NCBI RefSeq assembly: GCF_004342915.1
Contig: NZ_SLWL01000005.1
Span: forward strand, 1-64,000
Reading direction: 5' to 3'
Source: Camelimonas lactis
Lineage (GTDB): Bacteria; Pseudomonadota; Alphaproteobacteria; Rhizobiales; Beijerinckiaceae
Length of the DNA stretch: 64,000 nucleotides
The notes beneath the pieces were generated by a model. That model had not been told where the DNA came from. It did no database searches and worked only from the letters and a program-made list of their open reading frames with translations. Below, one piece after another: positions 35,542-45,069 of this stretch (positions are counted from its first letter, which is position 1; each line of letters starts with the position of its first letter). The translations under genes were made by a program, and so were the position numbers.

Positions 35542-36039
35542 TTGGTGCGACGTTTGGGAGACGGGGTTGAAGCGGCGATGCACTGCGCGCTGGTGCTGGC
35601 GGGCTTGCCGGATGGCGTGGTGATCCCCGGGCGGGATCTCGCCGCACTGTACGACCTGTCGGAGAGCTATTTGCTCAAACACCTGCGCGCCCTGACCGCC
35701 GCCGGCGTCACCGAAGCGACCTCCGGCCCGCGCGGCGGCTATCGCCTCGCCCGTAAAGCCGCCGACGTCACCATGCTGGACATTGTCGAGGCTATTGATG
35801 GCCCCGGCCCCGCGTTTGTGTGCAAGGAAATCCGCCAGTGCGGGCCAGTCGCCAGCAAGGATCCCTGCGCCTTCAGAAAAAGCTGCCTGATCCGGGTGCG
35901 CATGCTCCAGGCGGAAAAATTGTGGCGTGACTCCCTGCGCGGCCAGACCCTCGCCGATCTCGCCCGCGACGCCGCGCCGATGATCGATGACACGACGAAA
36001 CGCGCCCTCGCCGCTTATGTGGACGCTGTTAAACGGTAG
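35542..36039 (+). CDS. Rrf2-family transcriptional regulator with a four-Cys cluster
   Basis: The frame opens at TTG 35542 (GTG 35545 is equally likely; GAGGAG site) and gives 165 residues. The winged HTH is PGRDLAALYDLSESYLLKHL with the wing in TSGPRGGYRLAR. C-terminally are Cys94, Cys100, Cys109 and Cys115 with spacing C-x5-C-x8-C-x5-C, near the three-Cys iron-sulfur pattern of NsrR/IscR/RirA. It probably senses redox, NO or iron-sulfur status and represses the divergent AhpD-like gene. Confidence 0.87.
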   Translation: MVRRLGDGVEAAMHCALVLAGLPDGVVIPGRDLAALYDLSESYLLKHLRALTAAGVTEATSGPRGGYRLARKAADVTMLDIVEAIDGPGPAFVCKEIRQCGPVASKDPCAFRKSCLIRVRMLQAEKLWRDSLRGQTLADLARDAAPMIDDTTKRALAAYVDAVKR

Positions 36040-36105
36040 GGTGTCAGGATCGGGCTGGCGTCGCCAGGCTGCAGCCTGCGCTGCGCGACGCCCTAGCCAG
36101 AGACG

Positions 36106-36136
36106 CAAAAGCCCCAGCGAAGGCTTCGCCGGGGCT
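36106..36136 (-). terminator. Rho-independent terminator of the acyl-CoA operon
   Basis: On the minus strand a stem built from AGCCCC/GGGGCT and GCGAAG/CTTCGC (36110-36136) is followed by TTTT (36107-36110). It lies 45 bp past the stop of the racemase-type gene, ending the minus-strand operon that begins with the acyl-CoA dehydrogenase. Confidence 0.8.
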
Positions 36137-36180
36137 GCTGCTCACCAAATGCCGGAACGCCGCGCGCTCCAGGCGTCAGA

Positions 36181-37266
36181 TCACTTCTTCCATTCAGCGA
36201 CGACGTCGGCGAGCTTCGCCGAACCCACCGGACGGACGTTGGACGGAGTGGCCGAGAAGCGCGGCGCCGGGGCCGGCTGCACGACGCCGTCCACCTCGAC
36301 GAAGGTCTTGCGCGCCTTGAGGTGCGGATGCTCGATCGCTTCCGACATGGTCAGCACCGGGCCGTAGCAGATGTCGGTGCCTTCCATGATGGCGTTCCAC
36401 TCGTCGCGGGTTTTGGTCCTGAACACCGCGGCGATCTTCGCCTTCAGTTCCGGCCACTTCGACTGGTCGTGCTGGGCGTCGAACGCCGGATCGGTCAGCC
36501 CAGCCTTCTCGCGCAGCAGCGCATAGAACTGCGGCTCGATCGAACCGATGGAGACGTACTGGCCATCGCTGGTTTCGTAGGTTCCGTAGAAAGGCGCGCC
36601 GCCGTCGAGGAAGTTGGATTCGCGCTCTTCCTTCCACATCTTCTGGGCGCGGAATTCGTAGAACATGCTCATCAGCGACACGGCGCCGTCGCACATGGCG
36701 GTGTCGACCACCTGGCCCTTGCCGGTGGCGCGGGCGTTAATGACGGCTGCGAGCACGCCGACCACCAGATACAGGGCGCCGCCGCCGAAGTCGCCGACCA
36801 GGTTGAGCGGAGCCGCCGGGCGGCCGTCCTTCGGGCCGATGGCGGCCAGGGCGCCGGTGATCGAGATGTAGTTGATGTCATGGCCGGCGGCCAGGGCCAG
36901 CGGGCCTTCCTGCCCCCAGCCGGTCATGCGGCCGTAGACCAGCTTTGGATTGCGGGCCAGCACCACGTCCGGGCCGAGGCCGAGGCGCTCCATCACGCCC
37001 GGGCGGAAGCCCTCGATCAGCGCATCGGCGCTGTCCAGCAGCTTCAGCACGCCCTCGATGCTGTCGGCGTCCTTCAGGTCGACGTCGACGACGCGCCGGC
37101 CGCGGGCGCTGAACTTCTGGGCGGTGAACTTCGAGCCCACGCGATCAAGACGGATCACGTCGGCGCCCATGTCGCCGAACATGCCGGCGGCGAAAGGGCC
37201 CGGACCAATGCCGGCGAACTCAACGATGCGGACACCCTTGAGCGGGCCGGTTGCTTCAGTCGTCAT
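36181..37266 (-). CDS. Alpha-methylacyl-CoA racemase-type CoA-transferase III protein
   Basis: From ATG 37266 (AGGAG site) the protein has 361 residues. It begins [20 protein letters not shown] and holds the catalytic pair of racemases in [14 protein letters not shown] (His-Asp), the second Asp in [15 protein letters not shown], and the [18 protein letters not shown] segment. These mark AMACR/MCR, which epimerise 2-methylacyl-CoA esters so they can enter beta-oxidation. It ends the operon with the phosphotransferase and acyl-CoA dehydrogenase, so branched acyl-CoA catabolism is likely. Confidence 0.87.
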   Translation of the reverse strand: MTTEATGPLKGVRIVEFAGIGPGPFAAGMFGDMGADVIRLDRVGSKFTAQKFSARGRRVVDVDLKDADSIEGVLKLLDSADALIEGFRPGVMERLGLGPDVVLARNPKLVYGRMTGWGQEGPLALAAGHDINYISITGALAAIGPKDGRPAAPLNLVGDFGGGALYLVVGVLAAVINARATGKGQVVDTAMCDGAVSLMSMFYEFRAQKMWKEERESNFLDGGAPFYGTYETSDGQYVSIGSIEPQFYALLREKAGLTDPAFDAQHDQSKWPELKAKIAAVFRTKTRDEWNAIMEGTDICYGPVLTMSEAIEHPHLKARKTFVEVDGVVQPAPAPRFSATPSNVRPVGSAKLADVVAEWKK

Positions 37267-37321
37267 GCTGTTCTCCTGAGGTATTTGCCTGGTCGCGGAG
37301 CCGCGCCAGATCTGGCCAGCG

Positions 37322-37672
37322 TCAGCGGAGCCACTTCGGATTGTTGATCTGGAGCGCGCCTTCGCACGTCTCAAGCAGGTGCTGGGCCAGGCCTTCGGTG
37401 CGCCAGTCCAGCGTTCCTTCACGGATGGCGTCCGACAGCGCCAGTTCCATCGCCTCGCGGCTGTCGCCGGAGACGAACTGTTTCAGGCGCTCCGCCTCGG
37501 CGGCGTCCAGGTCCTTGCCGCGCAGCAGTTCGCGCTCGACCATCGCCAGCACATTCGCGGCGACGCGGACGTTGAACCAGCGCGCGCCAGTGGATTCGGG
37601 CAGGATGTCACGCTCGAGAAACTCGCGCACGACAGCCACCAGATCGGAGGATTGCGGCAGACTGGACGGCAT
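37322..37672 (-). CDS. DUF6285-like protein
   Basis: The 116-residue alpha-helical protein has [20 protein letters not shown] then [19 protein letters not shown], which I recognise as the small protein (DUF6285) found beside aminoglycoside phosphotransferase-like and acyl-CoA dehydrogenase genes. Its function is not known to me. It lies one base after the phosphotransferase stop region, so it is surely cotranscribed and translated with it. Confidence 0.75.
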   Translation of the reverse strand: MPSSLPQSSDLVAVVREFLERDILPESTGARWFNVRVAANVLAMVERELLRGKDLDAAEAERLKQFVSGDSREAMELALSDAIREGTLDWRTEGLAQHLLETCEGALQINNPKWLR

Positions 37673-37673
37673 C

Positions 37674-38705
37674 TCAGCCCCTCCGTGTCAGATACTGGTA
37701 GAAATCATACAGCGGCTCTTCCATGCGCCGGCCAATGGCGAACGCCTCGACCGTACGCTCGGAAGCGTCGCGCTTGTGCGCCTGCCCCTTGAGCAGGCAC
37801 ATCACCGCCCATTTCACCGAGCCCCAGGCTTCCCAGAACTCCAGATGGGCGGGGTCGACCTTGCGGCCGCTGGCGGCTTCATAACCGGCCACCAGGTCCT
37901 CGCGCGTTCCCACGCCGCCCACCGGCTGCTTGCCGCCGAAACGCCAGGTGTTGGTGCACAGCCAGCCAAGGTCGGCGATGGGATCGCCAATGCAGGCCAG
38001 CTCCCAGTCGAGCACCGCGCGGATGCCTTCCGGGCCGCAGATGATATTGCCCATGCGGAAGTCGCCGTGCACCACCGAATTGGGCACGCCGCGCGGCAGG
38101 TTGGCCTCGGCCCAGGCGAAAGCGACGTCCAGCGCCGGGATGGCATAGCCGAAGCCGTGATAAATCTTCTTGTATTTGGCGACCTGCACCTCCGCGCCAA
38201 ATGGCGCGAGGAACGGCAGGCTGGCCGGATCGATGCGGTGCAGTTTGCCAACCGCCTCGCCGCACTGATACGCGAACTTGCGGCGCAGCTCCGCGTATTC
38301 CGGCTCGCGCAGCAGCTTGCGGGCGATGGTTTCGCCGGGCACGAAATCGGTGATGTGGCCCGCGCCCAGCCCATCGCTGGCGTCGAAGGCGACGCGCACC
38401 GGCGGGGTTGGCACGCCTGCCGACATCCCCGCCAGCATCAGCAGGGTTTCATCGCGACCCGCGACGCGCGGCATGCCGGCGCGCGGGTGGTCGCTGTCCA
38501 CGGACGGCAATTCGCCGACCATTTGCAGGATATAGTCGCGTCTGCCGCCATCGATGACGGACGAGAACGCCCAGGTCTGTTTGGTTGCGCCGCCGGTCAG
38601 GCGACGCAACTCGAGGATTTCACCGGTCCCGCCAATGCGGCGGGCGACAACGCGCCCAAGCCGCTCAGCAAGTTCCGCCTGCGAAAAAGGCGCGTTGGAA
38701 GTCAT
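37674..38705 (-). CDS. Phosphotransferase family protein (ACAD10/11 kinase-like)
   Basis: The 343-residue protein has an APH/choline-kinase fold: LRRLTGGATKQTWAFS nucleotide loop, the catalytic VVHGDFRMGNIICGPEG, and the metal-binding VLDWELACIGDPIADLGWL. Proteins of this type adjoin or fuse to acyl-CoA dehydrogenases; in mammals ACAD10/11 phosphorylate 4-hydroxyacyl-CoAs as a first step in their breakdown. It lies 17 bp after the acyl-CoA dehydrogenase and one base before the DUF6285 gene. A similar 4-hydroxyacyl-CoA role is inferred. Confidence 0.85.
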   Translation of the reverse strand: MTSNAPFSQAELAERLGRVVARRIGGTGEILELRRLTGGATKQTWAFSSVIDGGRRDYILQMVGELPSVDSDHPRAGMPRVAGRDETLLMLAGMSAGVPTPPVRVAFDASDGLGAGHITDFVPGETIARKLLREPEYAELRRKFAYQCGEAVGKLHRIDPASLPFLAPFGAEVQVAKYKKIYHGFGYAIPALDVAFAWAEANLPRGVPNSVVHGDFRMGNIICGPEGIRAVLDWELACIGDPIADLGWLCTNTWRFGGKQPVGGVGTREDLVAGYEAASGRKVDPAHLEFWEAWGSVKWAVMCLLKGQAHKRDASERTVEAFAIGRRMEEPLYDFYQYLTRRG

Positions 38706-38722
38706 GAGACGCAGCTACCCGC

Positions 38723-40045
38723 TTATTTGTTGGTCGGGCGACGGGCTTCCGCCTCGATAGCGCTGTACTCGGCCTTCTTCGGGCCCATGTAGCCGAACAG
38801 GTATCCAGCCACCTTGCGCATCTGGATCTCCTCCGAGCCCTCGGTGATGCGGTAGCGGCGGTGGTGACGGTAGATGTGCTCGAACGGCTTGTGGCGCGAG
38901 TAGCCCAGGCCACCATGCACCTGCATGGCGCGGTCCGCCGCTTCACAGCACAGACGGTTCGCCCAGTAGTTGCACATGGAGACCTTGTCCGAGAGCACCT
39001 TGGCAACTTCCGGCTTCGGCATCTGGTCCATTTCCCAGGCGGTCTTGCGGATCAGCTGGCGCAGGCCCTCGGCCTGGGTGGCCAGCTCCACCAGCGGGAA
39101 CTGGATGGCCTGGTTGACGGCGAGCGCTTCGCCGAACGGCTGGCGCTGGCGGGCGTATTTGACGCTCTCATTGATGCAGTACACCGCAGCGCCGAGCGAC
39201 GAAGCCGCCTGGCGGATACGGTTCTCGTGCACGAAGTGCTGCGCCAGGGCGAGACCCCCGCCCATCGGGCCGAGAATGGCGGTTTCCGGCACCCAGACGT
39301 TGCGGATCGTCATGCGCGGATGATCCGTCGGCATGTTGAACGTCCACATGTATTCGTCGATGGTGATGCCCGGATCATTGGCCGGAACGAGGAATGCGGT
39401 GATGCCGGACGCGTCGCCATCCTTGCCGTGGCTACGGGCGAACATCATGCAGTGGGTGGCCACATGCATGCCGGTAATCCACATCTTTTCGCCATCGATG
39501 CGCCAGCCCGGAACGCCGTCGCGGGTTTCGGGAACCGCGTGCGTCTCCATGTGCGTGGCGTCCGAGCCGTGATGGCGGTCGGTCAGGCCGAAGGTGATGC
39601 GCATCGTGCCGTCGAGCAGCTTGGGAATGAAGGCCTGCTTCTGCGCCTCGGTGCCAAAGTCGCGCAGGATCAGCACGATCGGCTGGTTGCCGACGATCGA
39701 ATGCTCATTCTGCAGGTCGTTGTGCAGGCCAAGCCCCTTGGAGGCGAAGTGCTCGCGGATGATCGCCATGCCCAGATTGGTGCCGTCCTGACCGCCGAAC
39801 TCCTTCGGCAGGGCGTAACGGAAATGACCCGCCTTGTCCGCCAGGCGCTTGACGCGGGTCAGCAGCTCTTCCCACTCCTTGCGCGGCAGGCCCTTGTTTT
39901 CGAAATCCGTGCGGGAGTACTCGCGGCGGTGATCGAAGAAGCGGATGTTGTCATCAGCGTTTTCGATCGGCTTGATCTCGTCCTCGATGAACTTGTCGAG
40001 CACGCCCAGATACGCCTTGATATCGGCCGGAATATTGAAATCCAT
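38723..40045 (-). CDS. Acyl-CoA dehydrogenase (ACAD11-like)
   Basis: From ATG 40045 (GGAGG site) the protein has 440 residues. FAD and substrate segments are RITFGLTDRHHGSDATHME, GEKMWITGMHVATHCM, ENRIRQAASSLGAAV and MQVHGGLGYSRHKPFEHIYR; the C-terminal RITEGSEEIQMRKVAGYL holds the position of the catalytic Glu of MCAD-like enzymes. It would introduce a double bond into an acyl-CoA. It is the first gene of a four-gene minus-strand operon and is divergent from a thiolase. Confidence 0.92.
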   Translation of the reverse strand: MDFNIPADIKAYLGVLDKFIEDEIKPIENADDNIRFFDHRREYSRTDFENKGLPRKEWEELLTRVKRLADKAGHFRYALPKEFGGQDGTNLGMAIIREHFASKGLGLHNDLQNEHSIVGNQPIVLILRDFGTEAQKQAFIPKLLDGTMRITFGLTDRHHGSDATHMETHAVPETRDGVPGWRIDGEKMWITGMHVATHCMMFARSHGKDGDASGITAFLVPANDPGITIDEYMWTFNMPTDHPRMTIRNVWVPETAILGPMGGGLALAQHFVHENRIRQAASSLGAAVYCINESVKYARQRQPFGEALAVNQAIQFPLVELATQAEGLRQLIRKTAWEMDQMPKPEVAKVLSDKVSMCNYWANRLCCEAADRAMQVHGGLGYSRHKPFEHIYRHHRRYRITEGSEEIQMRKVAGYLFGYMGPKKAEYSAIEAEARRPTNK

Positions 40046-40217
40046 ACCCTTTTTCCTCCTGAGACGGCGCAATCGTTGCGCTGCCCTCCTCCCATGCGCC
40101 CAAACGGGCGCTCATATGGCCACAGACTGGCCTCTTGCCCCGGCGCCATGAAAGGCGCTGCGCCAGGAAGCCGCCGTCGCTTTTTTTGCCCTGGCCGAAG
40201 GACGATGCCGGCGGAGC

Positions 40218-40248
40218 TTGACAACATTGACCAAACGATCGTTAGAAT
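40218..40248 (+). promoter_or_regulatory. Candidate promoter with overlapping palindrome, acyl-CoA divergent region
   Basis: TTGACA (40218-40223) is followed 18 bp later by TTAGAA (40242-40247), a fair sigma-70-type promoter facing the thiolase gene. The palindrome AACGATCGTT (40234-40243) overlaps the -10 element. Such dyads are typical operators of TetR-type acyl-CoA regulators, but no such gene lies in the window. The rest of the 434-bp gap (40046-40479) holds no gene I can support. Confidence 0.4.
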
Positions 40249-40479
40249 TTCAAGTGTGTATATGCAAGGAAGCGTGAACGCCGGGCGGCGGCTGTGAACA
40301 GTCCGCCCGCGCTGTTGTGCGCTTCCGGCGTGCTTTCGCCCGCCCCATGCGGGGGCTGGCCGCATGAGGCCGCCCCCAGGGGCGCTTGACGTGCGGCCCG
40401 CGCGGCAACAAATCCTGACCCAGCGGCGTCGGCCGTATGGCGCAGATCAAGGGCCTGACTGGTCCGTGGGAGTGAGAAA

Positions 40480-41652
40480 ATGGCAGAAGCTTATATCGTT
40501 GCAGCGGCGCGCGTGGCCGGCGGTCGCAAGGCCGGCCGCCTCAAGGACTGGCACCCGGTTGACCTGGGCTCCGAGGTCATCAACGCCCTGCTCGACCGCA
40601 CCGGCATCGATCCGAGCCGCGTTGACGACGTGATCTGGGGCTGCGTCGGCCAGGCCGGCGAGCAGGCCACCAACGTCGCCCGCAACACCGTTTCGGCCTC
40701 GCGCCTTCCCGAGAGCGTTCCGGCCACGTCGGTTGACCGTCAGTGCGGCTCTTCGCAGCAGGCCCTGCACTTCGCCGCCCAGGCGGTGATGTCCGGCACC
40801 CAGGACATGGTCATCGCCGGCGGCGTCGAATCGATGTCGCGCGTGCCGATGGGCCTGCCGGCTATCCTGCCGATGAAGAACGGCTTCGGCATCTACAAGA
40901 GCCCCCGCATGGAAGCCCGTTATCCGGGCGTGCAGTTCAGCCAGTTCGCTGGCGCCGAAGCCATCGCCGTCAAGCACGGTCTTAGCAAGGACGCCATGGA
41001 CGAGTTTGGCTATAACTCGCAGCTCAAGGCGATCCGCGCCGCCAGGGAAGGCGCCTTCAAGAAAGAGATCGTTCCGGTCGAGGTCACCCTCGATGACGGT
41101 TCGAAGGTCATGCACGACATCGACGAGGGCATCCGCTACGACGTCACGCTGGAAGGCGTGAAGGGTGTGAAGCTGCTCCAGGAAGGCGGTCGCATCACCG
41201 CCGCCACCTCCAGCCAGATCTGCGACGGCTCGGCCGCCCTGCTGGTCGTCAACGAGAAGGCGCTCAAGGAGCACAACCTGACCCCGATCGCCCGCGTGCA
41301 CCACCTCACCGTGGTTGGCGGCGATCCGGTGATCATGCTCGAGGCTCCGATCGAGGCGACCCGCGTCGCCCTGAAGAAGGCCGGCATGTCGATCAACGAC
41401 ATCGACCTGTACGAAGTGAACGAGGCCTTCGCGTCGGTGCCGATGGCGTGGCTGAAGGAACTGGGCGCCGACCCGGAGCGCCTGAACGTCAACGGCGGCG
41501 CCATCGCCCTCGGCCACCCGCTCGGCGGCTCCGGCGCCAAGCTGATGACCACGCTGCTGCATGCCCTTCAGGCCCGTGGCAAGCGCTACGGCCTGCAGAC
41601 CATGTGTGAAGGCGGCGGCCTCGCCAACGTCACCATCGTCGAACGCCTCTGA
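40480..41652 (+). CDS. Acetyl-CoA C-acyltransferase (thiolase)
   Basis: The 390-residue protein has the nucleophilic Cys89 in SVDRQCGSSQQALHFAAQAV, YEVNEAFASVPMAW, the GGAIALGHPLGGSGAK histidine motif, and CEGGGLAN with the second catalytic Cys. It would cleave 3-ketoacyl-CoA in beta-oxidation or make acetoacetyl-CoA. The ribosome site is GGGAG. It is divergent from the acyl-CoA dehydrogenase operon and is followed by a perfect terminator. Confidence 0.93.
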   Translation: MAEAYIVAAARVAGGRKAGRLKDWHPVDLGSEVINALLDRTGIDPSRVDDVIWGCVGQAGEQATNVARNTVSASRLPESVPATSVDRQCGSSQQALHFAAQAVMSGTQDMVIAGGVESMSRVPMGLPAILPMKNGFGIYKSPRMEARYPGVQFSQFAGAEAIAVKHGLSKDAMDEFGYNSQLKAIRAAREGAFKKEIVPVEVTLDDGSKVMHDIDEGIRYDVTLEGVKGVKLLQEGGRITAATSSQICDGSAALLVVNEKALKEHNLTPIARVHHLTVVGGDPVIMLEAPIEATRVALKKAGMSINDIDLYEVNEAFASVPMAWLKELGADPERLNVNGGAIALGHPLGGSGAKLMTTLLHALQARGKRYGLQTMCEGGGLANVTIVERL

Positions 41653-41679
41653 TCTCATCCATCCCTGACGGATGATGCG

Positions 41680-41710
41680 GGACGCCGGATATATCCGGCG
41701 TCCTTTATTT
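41680..41710 (+). terminator. Rho-independent terminator after the thiolase
   Basis: GGACGCCGGA (41680-41689), loop TATA, TCCGGCGTCC (41694-41703) gives a perfect 10-bp stem followed by TTTATTTTTAT. It ends the thiolase transcript. Confidence 0.92.
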
Positions 41711-41818
41711 TTATCAACATCTTGCGGACAATTCATCAACCATTCGATCAGCACGCGAGATTGGCGGCAGACTGTCCCGGAGATACAGGCTCCATGCTGG
41801 TTAGATGAATTCTCAACA

Positions 41819-41848
41819 TTGACAAGCAATCTCAACGACCAGTTGTAA
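41819..41848 (+). promoter_or_regulatory. Candidate promoter of the NADPH-type reductase gene
   Basis: TTGACA (41819-41824) is followed by TTGTAA about 18 bp downstream in an AT-rich stretch. It lies about 130 bp before the ATG at 41976. The rest of the gap between the terminator and that gene has no other supported feature. Confidence 0.4.
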
Positions 41849-41975
41849 TTTATTGATTTTTTTCAACAAAAACTAACAGCCATTCAAATCTCCCGCCGGC
41901 CGCCCGCGCGCCGCGCTTGACCTGCGGCCATTCCGCCCCGCCAATGGCAACCAATAAAACGGGAGGAAGCCAGTC

Positions 41976-42986
41976 ATGTCGCCAACGCCGGCCGTCAATC
42001 GCCAGATTCTCTTGCTCGAGAAGCCATCCGGAAAGCTGGCGCCTCATCACTTCAGGCTGGTCGATGGCCAGGTTCCCAGCCCCGAAAACGGCGAGGCGCT
42101 GCTGCGCGTGCTGCTCGTTTCGCTCGACGCCGCCAATCGCGCGTGGATGCAGGCGGCCACCTATCGCTCCGAATTGGGCGCTGGCGCGGTCATGGCCGGC
42201 GGCGCCCTCGCCGAGGTGATCGAATCGCGCGCCGACGGCTTCAAACCCGGCGACCTGGTCTTTGCCGATGCCGGCTGGCAGGAATATGCCGCCGTTCCGG
42301 CCGTCGGCCTGACCAGGCTGGAGCGGGCGGAGCCGCTCAGCCACCTCATCAGCCTCTACACCACCCCCGGCCTCACCGCTTATTTCGGCCTCCTCAAGGT
42401 GGGTCAGGCGAAGGCCGGTGAAACGGTCGTCGTCTCCGCCGCCGCTGGCTCGGTGGGCTCGCTCGTCGGCCAGATCGCGAAGATCAAGGGATGCCGGGTC
42501 GTTGGCGTGGCTGGCGGGGCGGAGAAGTGCGACTGGCTGGTGCGTGAGCTCGGCTTTGATGCGGCGGTCGACTACAAGGCCGGCGATTTCCACAAAGCCC
42601 TGAAGGCCGCGACGCCAGACGGCGTCGACGTGTACTTCGACAATGTCGGCGGCGACGTGCTGGAAGCCATGCTGTTCCGCATGAACGAGCGCGGCCGCAT
42701 CGTCTGCTGTGGCGCGGTTTCCCAGTATGATACGGCCACGCCGCGCGGCGTGCGCGGCGTTCCCGGCCTGATCGTTGTCCGGCGCCTGCGCATGGAAGGC
42801 TTTATCGTCCACGATTTCCAGGACGAGGCGTCCACCGCCCTCGCCGACCTGCGCGCCTGGGCGACCTCGGGCCAGCTCAAGGTTCAGGAGGACATCATAG
42901 ATGGCCTCGAGAATCTGCCGGCCGCCCTCATCGGGCTGCTGGCTGGCGAGAATCGCGGCAAGCGTATGGTGCGGGTGATAACCTGA
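41976..42986 (+). CDS. NADP-dependent oxidoreductase (CurA/prostaglandin reductase-like MDR)
   Basis: The 336-residue medium-chain dehydrogenase lacks zinc ligands and has the features of 2-alkenal/enoyl reductases: LYTTPGLTAYFGLLKVGQ, the Rossmann motif VVVSAAAGSVGSLVGQIAK, VAGGAEKCDWLVRELGFDAA and VYFDNVGGDVLEAML. Such enzymes reduce the double bond of enones with NADPH. It lies after the thiolase but separated by a terminator, so it is its own unit. The exact substrate is unknown. Confidence 0.87.
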   Translation: MSPTPAVNRQILLLEKPSGKLAPHHFRLVDGQVPSPENGEALLRVLLVSLDAANRAWMQAATYRSELGAGAVMAGGALAEVIESRADGFKPGDLVFADAGWQEYAAVPAVGLTRLERAEPLSHLISLYTTPGLTAYFGLLKVGQAKAGETVVVSAAAGSVGSLVGQIAKIKGCRVVGVAGGAEKCDWLVRELGFDAAVDYKAGDFHKALKAATPDGVDVYFDNVGGDVLEAMLFRMNERGRIVCCGAVSQYDTATPRGVRGVPGLIVVRRLRMEGFIVHDFQDEASTALADLRAWATSGQLKVQEDIIDGLENLPAALIGLLAGENRGKRMVRVIT

Positions 42987-43150
42987 GTCCACGGAGATCG
43001 GTCGCGCCAGCCGGCCGCCCCCTGAACTTCGGGGATATGGGGTAAAACGCCGGTCGGCGCGGCCATAAATTTTGGCCGGTCATCGGGTTGACGCATTTTT
43101 CCTCAGGAACGTGGTATCCACGTCGGAGGAGAAATGTTCCGGGAAGGCTC

Positions 43151-44899
43151 ATGCGCCGACGCAGCGTTCTGATTCTGGCAGCCGTCGGCCTGGCGGCCAT
43201 TGGCGTCGGCATGGCGCCGTGGACACTTGCCGACGACCACGCCACGCGGCAGATCAGCAAATATGTCAATGCGCTCACCGGCCTGAGGCTGGAGGTCAGG
43301 GGCGCTGTCACGCTCGCCGTGCTTCCCGCCCCGCGAATCAAATTTGACGATATCGTCCTGTCGACGGCGGATGGGGCCACACAGGTCGTGGCCCGGCAGT
43401 TGCGCGGCCAGTTGCAACTCGCGCCTCTGCTCTCAGGCCGCTTCGTGCTTGCGGATGCGGCCCTGGTTGATCCCGTGGCGCGCGCAGGTGATGCGCGGAT
43501 TTCCGGCGAACGCATATGGAGCGGTCTGCTGGCCCAGTTCGCCGGCATTTACCGGCGCGCCAGCAGCGGAGCACCCCATCTCAATCGCCTGACGGTGATC
43601 GGCGGAACGGTCACGGATGCGGGCGGAGAACGCCCGCTGGCCGGGAACATCAACGCCACGCTTGCCTGGTCATCGCCGGACGCCGCCCTCTCATTGTCCG
43701 GCAATGCTATCTTCAGCGGCCAGCCCGTCCAGTTCAGCCTCGGAGGCCTCACGCCGCGCGCCATCGCTGGCGGCGGCGACACCGACCTGACCGTCCGGCT
43801 CGCCAGCGAGCCGCTCAATATTGACCTGCGCGGCGCGCTCACGGACGGCGGTCGCCGTTTCGACGGCAAGACCAGACTCACCGCGGCCAGCATCTCCCGG
43901 ATGGACGAGTGGTTAGACCTGCGTTTGCCCCTGACCGGGGTGGCGACAGCCCTCGCGATCGACGCGACCTGTAGCCTGACGGCGCGGGGCATGGCGCTCA
44001 CCTCGGCCACGGTCGACATCAACGACAGCGTGCTTGAGGGCGCCCTCAGCCTGCGTGGCGTGGAAAATGGATGGAGCCTCGGCGGCACGCTGGCGACGGA
44101 CGATCTCGACCTGAGCCAGGCGCCGGGGCTGGCGCGGCAACTGGGCGCCGTCATGACCTCGCCAGAACGCTGGCGCGCCTGGGATATCGATCTGAGAGTC
44201 TCGGCTGGGCGCCTGCAACTCCCCGACGCCCCCACCGTCAGCAACGCCGCCGCCAGCCTGCTGTTGCGCAATGGCAGGCTGGAAGCTGTTCTGGGCATGG
44301 CGGAAACGCTTGGCGGCCGCGTGAAAGGGCGGATGACCATCATTCCCGCCAGCAGCAATGGCGTGGAAATACGCGCCCAGGCTTCTGGCGACAGCCTCGC
44401 CGCCAGCCAGCTATCCACCTGGCTTAGCGGATCAGAGCGCATCAGCGGCAACCTGTCCGGCGCCTTTACGCTGGAAACGCGCGGCGCGACAATGGCGGAA
44501 CTGCGCCTGCGCCTGGACGGGCGCGGCCATGCGCAGATGGGGGAAGGCGAATTGTCCGGGATCAGCCTCACTGACCTGGCGAGCCAGAAGAACGGCCCCG
44601 TGGAACTGGCCAAAATGCGCGGCAAAACCAGATTCTCCAGCCTCCGCGCCAACTGGTCGCTGACCGGCGGCCACGTCATGATTGACGAGGCGCTGATCCA
44701 GGGAGCCGCCGGCAACCTGCGCCTCGCCGGCAGCATGGACGCGGACGGCGTTCTGGCGCTGGATGGCGACCTGACGACTGGCGCGGGCCCCGAAGCCGCG
44801 AAGCAAGCCGCCCGGTTTCAGCTTTCGGGCCCATGGCAGGCGCCCATCATTACGCCCCGCCTCCCAGCCGCCGACAGCGCGGAACCCCGTTCTCCCTGA
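43151..44899 (+). CDS. AsmA-family protein
   Basis: From ATG 43151, after GGGAAGG, the protein has 582 residues. It has one N-terminal membrane segment (VLILAAVGLAAIGVGM) and then LTGLRLEVRGAVTLAVLPAP and RIKFDDIVLSTADG, the front repeat of AsmA proteins, followed by C-terminal repeats such as LRLRLDGRGHAQMGEGELSG. AsmA-type proteins bridge the periplasm and carry phospholipid or help outer-membrane assembly. The frame is open to 43088, but the later start has the better ribosome site. No operon partner is adjacent. Confidence 0.82.
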   Translation: MRRRSVLILAAVGLAAIGVGMAPWTLADDHATRQISKYVNALTGLRLEVRGAVTLAVLPAPRIKFDDIVLSTADGATQVVARQLRGQLQLAPLLSGRFVLADAALVDPVARAGDARISGERIWSGLLAQFAGIYRRASSGAPHLNRLTVIGGTVTDAGGERPLAGNINATLAWSSPDAALSLSGNAIFSGQPVQFSLGGLTPRAIAGGGDTDLTVRLASEPLNIDLRGALTDGGRRFDGKTRLTAASISRMDEWLDLRLPLTGVATALAIDATCSLTARGMALTSATVDINDSVLEGALSLRGVENGWSLGGTLATDDLDLSQAPGLARQLGAVMTSPERWRAWDIDLRVSAGRLQLPDAPTVSNAAASLLLRNGRLEAVLGMAETLGGRVKGRMTIIPASSNGVEIRAQASGDSLAASQLSTWLSGSERISGNLSGAFTLETRGATMAELRLRLDGRGHAQMGEGELSGISLTDLASQKNGPVELAKMRGKTRFSSLRANWSLTGGHVMIDEALIQGAAGNLRLAGSMDADGVLALDGDLTTGAGPEAAKQAARFQLSGPWQAPIITPRLPAADSAEPRSP

Positions 44900-45069
44900 A
44901 CCATGGTGGTAACCCTGCCGTCGATTGCGTGGCGTCAGCCCCCACAACGGGATCGCGCGGCCTCCGCGCCGTTACCAGCGGCCTTCAGGTCATCGCATGC
45001 GGCCGCATGCCGAAACGTCGCCCCGGTTTGGAATATTGGAAGAGCCTGCAGCGCAGCCAGAACGCAACG

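Noticed and set aside
38861-40297. 478-codon plus-strand frame opposite the acyl-CoA dehydrogenase
   Set aside because: Shadow frame; the minus-strand gene has clear domain motifs and a ribosome site.
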